DNA of 64,000 bases, taken from the NCBI GenBank assembly GCA_963800395.1, contig CAWDBD010000015.1, positions 1 through 64,000 of the forward strand. The letters run 5' to 3'. Positions 61,104 through 64,000 of this stretch are shown here, in pieces. The position numbers and the translations under genes are program-made. The stretch comes from DASSBG01 sp963800395 (GTDB lineage Bacteria > Pseudomonadota > Gammaproteobacteria > Xanthomonadales > Rhodanobacteraceae). The notes beneath the pieces were generated by a model, which saw nothing but the letters and a program-made list of their open reading frames with translations, did not search any database and was not told where the DNA came from. The first letter of the stretch is position 1. Every line of letters starts with the position of its first letter.

Positions 61104-62419
61104 TTCAGGCCGACGAATATGCGCGTCGCCGCCGCCAACTGATGCGCATGGCTGGAGATGACGCCGCCATCGTGGTGGCCGCTGCGCCCGAGCGCGTCCG
61201 CAATGCCGACAACCTCTACCCGTATCGGCAGGATTCGGACTTCCATTATCTGAGCGGATTTCCGGAACCGGATGCGGTGCTGGCTCTGCTCCCCGGGCGA
61301 TCGCAGGGGGAGGCGATCCTGTTCTGCCGCGAACGCGATCCGCAGCAGGCACGCTGGGACGGCGAACGCATAGGCAGTGAGGGCGCGGTAGGCGATTTCG
61401 GCATGGATGACGCATTTCCCATGGAAGATATCGACGACATCCTGCCCGGCCTGCTGGAAGGCCGGCGACGTCTGTACTGTCATTTCGGTCGCGAACCCGA
61501 ATTCGACGCCCGCCTGCTCACCTGGATGCGGCGCCTGCGTCGCGCGCGGGGCGGGGGCGTGGTGCCCGAATCATTCGTTGCCCTGGGCCATCTGCTGCAT
61601 GATCTGCGCCTGTACAAGTCACGCAACGAGCTGCGCCTGATGAAGCGTGCGGCCAAAGTGGCGGTCACCGCGCACCTGGAGGCGCTGCGCCTGGTGCGCC
61701 CGGGCGCCAGCGAGTATCAGGTCGAGGCCGAACTTCTGCGCTCGATCCGCAGCCAGGGTGCCGAGCCATCCTATCCAGCCATGGTCGCCACCGGCGTCAA
61801 CGCCTGTGTCATGCACTATCGTGCCAATCAGTCCATGCTCAAAGCCGGTGACCTGCTTCTGATTGATGCCGGCGCCGAGGTGGACTGCTACGCCTCGGAT
61901 GTCACCCGCACCTTTCCGGTCAGCGGTCGCTATACCCGCGAGCAACGCGCCCTGCATGAAGTTATTGAGGCCGCCCAGGACGCCGCCATAAATGCCATCC
62001 GCCCTGGCCGGCCCTTCAGTCAGGCCCATGATGAAGCACTGCGCACCGTGGCCCGGGGCCTGTGCGACCTCAAGATCATCAAGGGCAGCGTCGATGCGGC
62101 ACTTGAAAGTGGCCGATGCCAGGAGTTTTTTCCGCACAAGACCTGCCACTGGCTGGGCCTCGACGTGCATGATGTCGGCGACTACCGCGTCGACGGCCAC
62201 TCACGGGTACTCGAGCCCGGCATGGTGCTGGCTGTCGAGCCCGGCATCTATATTCCGCCGGATGCCAAAGGCGTGGCGGCGCGCTGGCGCGGCATCGGCC
62301 TGCGTATTGAAGACGACGTTGCCGTCACCCGCGACAACGCCCGGGTCCTCACCCAGGACATGCCCCGCAAAGCCGAACGAAATAGAACAACTGCTGGCAG
62401 ATCGTTGAAGCGGAAGTAG
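61100..62419 (+). CDS. pepP: Xaa-Pro aminopeptidase P, C-terminal end frameshifted
   Basis: 439 residues. M24B peptidase removing an N-terminal residue before proline. The dimanganese ligands are in LLIDAGAEVDCYASDVTRTFP, CHWLGLDVHD, LAVEPGIYIPP and GIGLRIEDDV, all present. The last 13 residues (RNRTTAGRSLKRK) are not family-like. Deleting one base near 62370 would give DEIEQLLADR and a TGA at 62406-62408, the normal end. So a single-base insertion has altered only the tail, and activity is probably kept. Usual downstream partners ubiH/ubiI are missing here. Confidence 0.93.
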   Translation: MIQADEYARRRRQLMRMAGDDAAIVVAAAPERVRNADNLYPYRQDSDFHYLSGFPEPDAVLALLPGRSQGEAILFCRERDPQQARWDGERIGSEGAVGDFGMDDAFPMEDIDDILPGLLEGRRRLYCHFGREPEFDARLLTWMRRLRRARGGGVVPESFVALGHLLHDLRLYKSRNELRLMKRAAKVAVTAHLEALRLVRPGASEYQVEAELLRSIRSQGAEPSYPAMVATGVNACVMHYRANQSMLKAGDLLLIDAGAEVDCYASDVTRTFPVSGRYTREQRALHEVIEAAQDAAINAIRPGRPFSQAHDEALRTVARGLCDLKIIKGSVDAALESGRCQEFFPHKTCHWLGLDVHDVGDYRVDGHSRVLEPGMVLAVEPGIYIPPDAKGVAARWRGIGLRIEDDVAVTRDNARVLTQDMPRKAERNRTTAGRSLKRK

Positions 62420-62873
62420 TGAGTAGGGAGTAGGGAGTGGGGCAGAGCGCCGTCGTCCCGGCGCAGGCCGGGACCCAGTATTGAACAGTGTGCGAAGCAC
62501 ACAAAACCAATGGAGCGGAAGTAGGCAGTAGGAAGTGGGAAGTGGGAAGTGGGAAGTGGGAAGTGGGAAGTGGGAAGTGGGAAGTGGGAAGTGGGAAGTG
62601 GGAAGTGGGACAGCGCATCGTCGTCCCGGCGCAGGCCGGGACCCAGTTTCGAACACTGTGCGAAGCACACAAAACCAGGTTTGGAGTGCTGCGCACTACA
62701 CCAGACTGGATGACCAGCCGTTCGGCTGTTGTAAAGCGCTTCTGGCCTGCGCCGGGATGACGGGGTGGGCACCGGATCGTTGTTCGCACTCGGCAAGCTG
62801 TCCCACGACAAACCCACCCACGACAACCGCGCCCGCGCATACGCTATCATCAGGCTTCACCACGGGGACGTCC
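62420..62873. repeat. Repeat-rich intergenic region: 59-bp direct repeats and a 7-bp microsatellite
   Basis: Two 59-bp direct repeats (62451-62509, 62619-62677; three mismatches) each contain two hairpins, CCCGGC-GCAG-GCCGGG and GTGTGC-GAA-GCACAC. A partial inverted copy (CTGGCCTGCGCCGGGATGAC) lies near 62731-62760. Between the direct repeats runs a GGAAGTG 7-bp tandem repeat (62531-62610, about 11 copies), with shorter GTAGGGA-like derivatives at 62420-62442. No gene is supported; open frames with VGSGKWE-type repeats are artefacts. Confidence 0.9.
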
Positions 62874-63722
62874 ATGCTCAGCATCATCCTGCCTGCCAAA
62901 AATGAAGCCGCGGCGTTGGCCGATCTGCTGCCCGCATTGCGCAGCGCGCAGCCGGATGCCGAAATCATCGTGTCCGATGACGGCTCCACGGACAACACCG
63001 CGGAGCTTTGCAAAGCGCATGATGTGCGTTGCGTGTCGGCACCGTATTCGATGGGCAATGGTGCTGCAATCAAACGCGGCACCCGCGCCGCGCACGGCGA
63101 TATTCTGGTATTCATGGACGCCGACGGCCAGCACGATCCGGCTGATATCCCGCGTCTGCTGGAGAAGCTGGATGCCGGGCATGACATGGTGGTAGGCGCG
63201 CGTTCCTGGGAAGGCCAGGCCGGCGTTGGCCGCGGTGTGGCAAACGGAACCTACAACTGGATGGCCAGTCGCATCACCGGCCATGAGATTCTGGACCTTA
63301 CCTCCGGTTTCCGTGCCGTGCGCGCCAGCAAGTTTCGCGAGTTTCTCTACCTTCTGCCCAACGGCTTCAGCTACCCCACCACCAGCACCATGGCCTTCTT
63401 CCGCTCGGGATACCCCGTGGCCTACATACCCATCGACGCCGGCAAGCGCGTCGGCAAGAGCCACATCCGCCCCCTGCGCGACGGCCTGCGCTTCCTGCTC
63501 ATCATCTTCAAGATTGCCACCCTGTACTCGCCGCTGAAGTTGTTCGTTCCCGCCAGCGGCCTGTTTTTCCTGGTCGGCCTGGCACGATACATCTATACCT
63601 ATGTGACCCGCGGCCAGTTCACCAACATGAGCATGCTGCTTTTCAGCGCCTCGGTCATCGTTTTTCTGATTGGTCTGATATCCGAGCAGATCACCGCGCT
63701 CACCTATCGCCGTGATGGTTGA
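62874..63722 (+). CDS. Family 2 glycosyltransferase with C-terminal membrane segments
   Basis: 282 residues from ATG 62874 (GGGGAC upstream); the longer open frame runs through the tandem repeat and is rejected. GT-A core: LSIILPAKNEAAALADLLPA, IIVSDDGSTDNTAEL, ILVFMDADGQHDPADIP. Two C-terminal membrane helices (LFVPASGLFFLVGLARYIYT, MLLFSASVIVFLIGLIS). This is the DPM1-like polyprenyl-phosphate glycosyltransferase type with a membrane tail. The next glycosyltransferase begins 7 nt later, suggesting a polysaccharide or glycolipid cluster that continues beyond the window. Confidence 0.92.
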   Translation: MLSIILPAKNEAAALADLLPALRSAQPDAEIIVSDDGSTDNTAELCKAHDVRCVSAPYSMGNGAAIKRGTRAAHGDILVFMDADGQHDPADIPRLLEKLDAGHDMVVGARSWEGQAGVGRGVANGTYNWMASRITGHEILDLTSGFRAVRASKFREFLYLLPNGFSYPTTSTMAFFRSGYPVAYIPIDAGKRVGKSHIRPLRDGLRFLLIIFKIATLYSPLKLFVPASGLFFLVGLARYIYTYVTRGQFTNMSMLLFSASVIVFLIGLISEQITALTYRRDG

Positions 63723-63728
63723 GTTGCA

Positions 63729-64000
63729 ATGAGCCACAAGGGCGCAGGTCAAAAACCGTCACTGCTGGTGCTCGCTTCCACCTATCCACGTTATGCCGAT
63801 GACCCCGAGCCGGGCTTCGTACATGAGCTGTGCAAGCGACTGGCGACCCGGTTTGACGTCATTGCGCTGGTGCCCGACGCGCCGGGTGCCGATCCCAGCG
63901 GCACGATGGATGGTGTGCAGGTCGTGCGCTATCGCTACGCTCCAAGGGCTCTGCAGACTCTTGTCAACAACGGCGGCATCGCGGGCAATCTGCGGCGCTC
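63729..64000 (+). CDS. Family 4 glycosyltransferase (3' partial)
   Basis: The frame is open from ATG 63729 to the window end (90 codons). It begins with a hydrophilic leader, then LLVLASTYPRYADDPEPGFV and HELCKRLATRFDVIALVPD, the typical N-terminal Rossmann domain of GT4 (GT-B fold) enzymes that build exopolysaccharide or LPS chains. The C-terminal donor-binding domain lies outside. Co-directional with, and 7 nt after, the GT2 gene. Confidence 0.85.
   Translation, partial: MSHKGAGQKPSLLVLASTYPRYADDPEPGFVHELCKRLATRFDVIALVPDAPGADPSGTMDGVQVVRYRYAPRALQTLVNNGGIAGNLRR

Noticed and set aside
62535..62873. N-terminal extension of the GT2 enzyme with VGSGKWE repeats
   Set aside because: It is read through the 7-bp microsatellite and direct repeats; the conserved protein starts at ATG 62874.

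Overview
The window is GC-rich DNA (well above 60 % by eye) with dense, mostly housekeeping gene content from a gammaproteobacterium of the order Lysobacterales (Xanthomonadales). The reasons are a Clp-type CRP homologue next to speD and coq7, the comF / bioB-bioF-bioH-bioC arrangement, an ssrS (6S RNA)-fau-zapA neighbourhood, M61 and M1 peptidase genes, a REP-associated transposase with its REP repeats, and secreted proteins of the kind common in Rhodanobacteraceae and their relatives. The genus cannot be fixed from the sequence. No plasmid, phage or CRISPR hallmarks were seen.

Layout. 1-8.9 kb: tandem M61-family metallopeptidase genes (the first has lost its catalytic Glu), then a four-gene MacB-type ABC exporter operon with two periplasmic adaptors. 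9-12 kb: small lipoproteins, a frameshifted surface-protein remnant and a first cluster of REP repeats. 12-22.4 kb: VIT-type metal transporter, DksA/TraR zinc-finger protein, GFA protein, GNAT, glycosyltransferase, comF, the biotin genes and AMP nucleosidase. 22.5-32.9 kb: fadE, degV-like gene, e(P4)-like phosphatase, a candidate sRNA, a lipoprotein, plsB, rdgC and a YgjP-like metallohydrolase. 32.9-37.7 kb: a REP/RAYT locus (transposase gene flanked by REPs), alpha/beta hydrolase, M1 aminopeptidase and a 67-bp tandem REP array. 37.7-48 kb: hrpB, a secreted protein, tatD, a YadG/YadH-like ABC transporter, a ferredoxin-NADP reductase, ubiB-ubiJ, a MITE and trmL. 48-55.4 kb: a 30-aa membrane peptide behind a sigma-54-like promoter, clp, speD, coq7, rplM-rpsI, tRNA-Gln, rpiA, an EVE-domain gene, fau, 6S RNA and zapA. 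55.6-64 kb: a second MITE, a 1520-residue propeller/PAS/GGDEF/EAL protein, ygfB-pepP, a repeat-rich breakpoint and two glycosyltransferases, the last cut by the window edge.

Functional themes. Biotin synthesis (bioB, bioF, bioH, bioC) and ubiquinone synthesis (ubiB, ubiJ, coq7) are represented by several genes. Fatty acid and phospholipid metabolism is represented by fadE, degV and plsB. Cyclic di-GMP signalling is represented by the large GGDEF-EAL protein and by Clp, which carries the acidic residue that in Xanthomonas Clp goes with c-di-GMP rather than cAMP binding. Three classes of small non-coding element (REPs, two MITE-like elements, short tandem repeats) fill the gaps between genes, and several of them directly supply the stop codon of the gene they abut.

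The most novel-looking signals are: the RAYT gene with more than 20 REPs of the classic GTAG-foot-plus-hairpin design, including a composite 67-bp module amplified eightfold at the end of hrpB; the sigma-54-like promoter in front of a 30-residue single-span membrane peptide; and a complete promoter/hairpin/C-rich seed/terminator layout for an undescribed sRNA at 27.1 kb.
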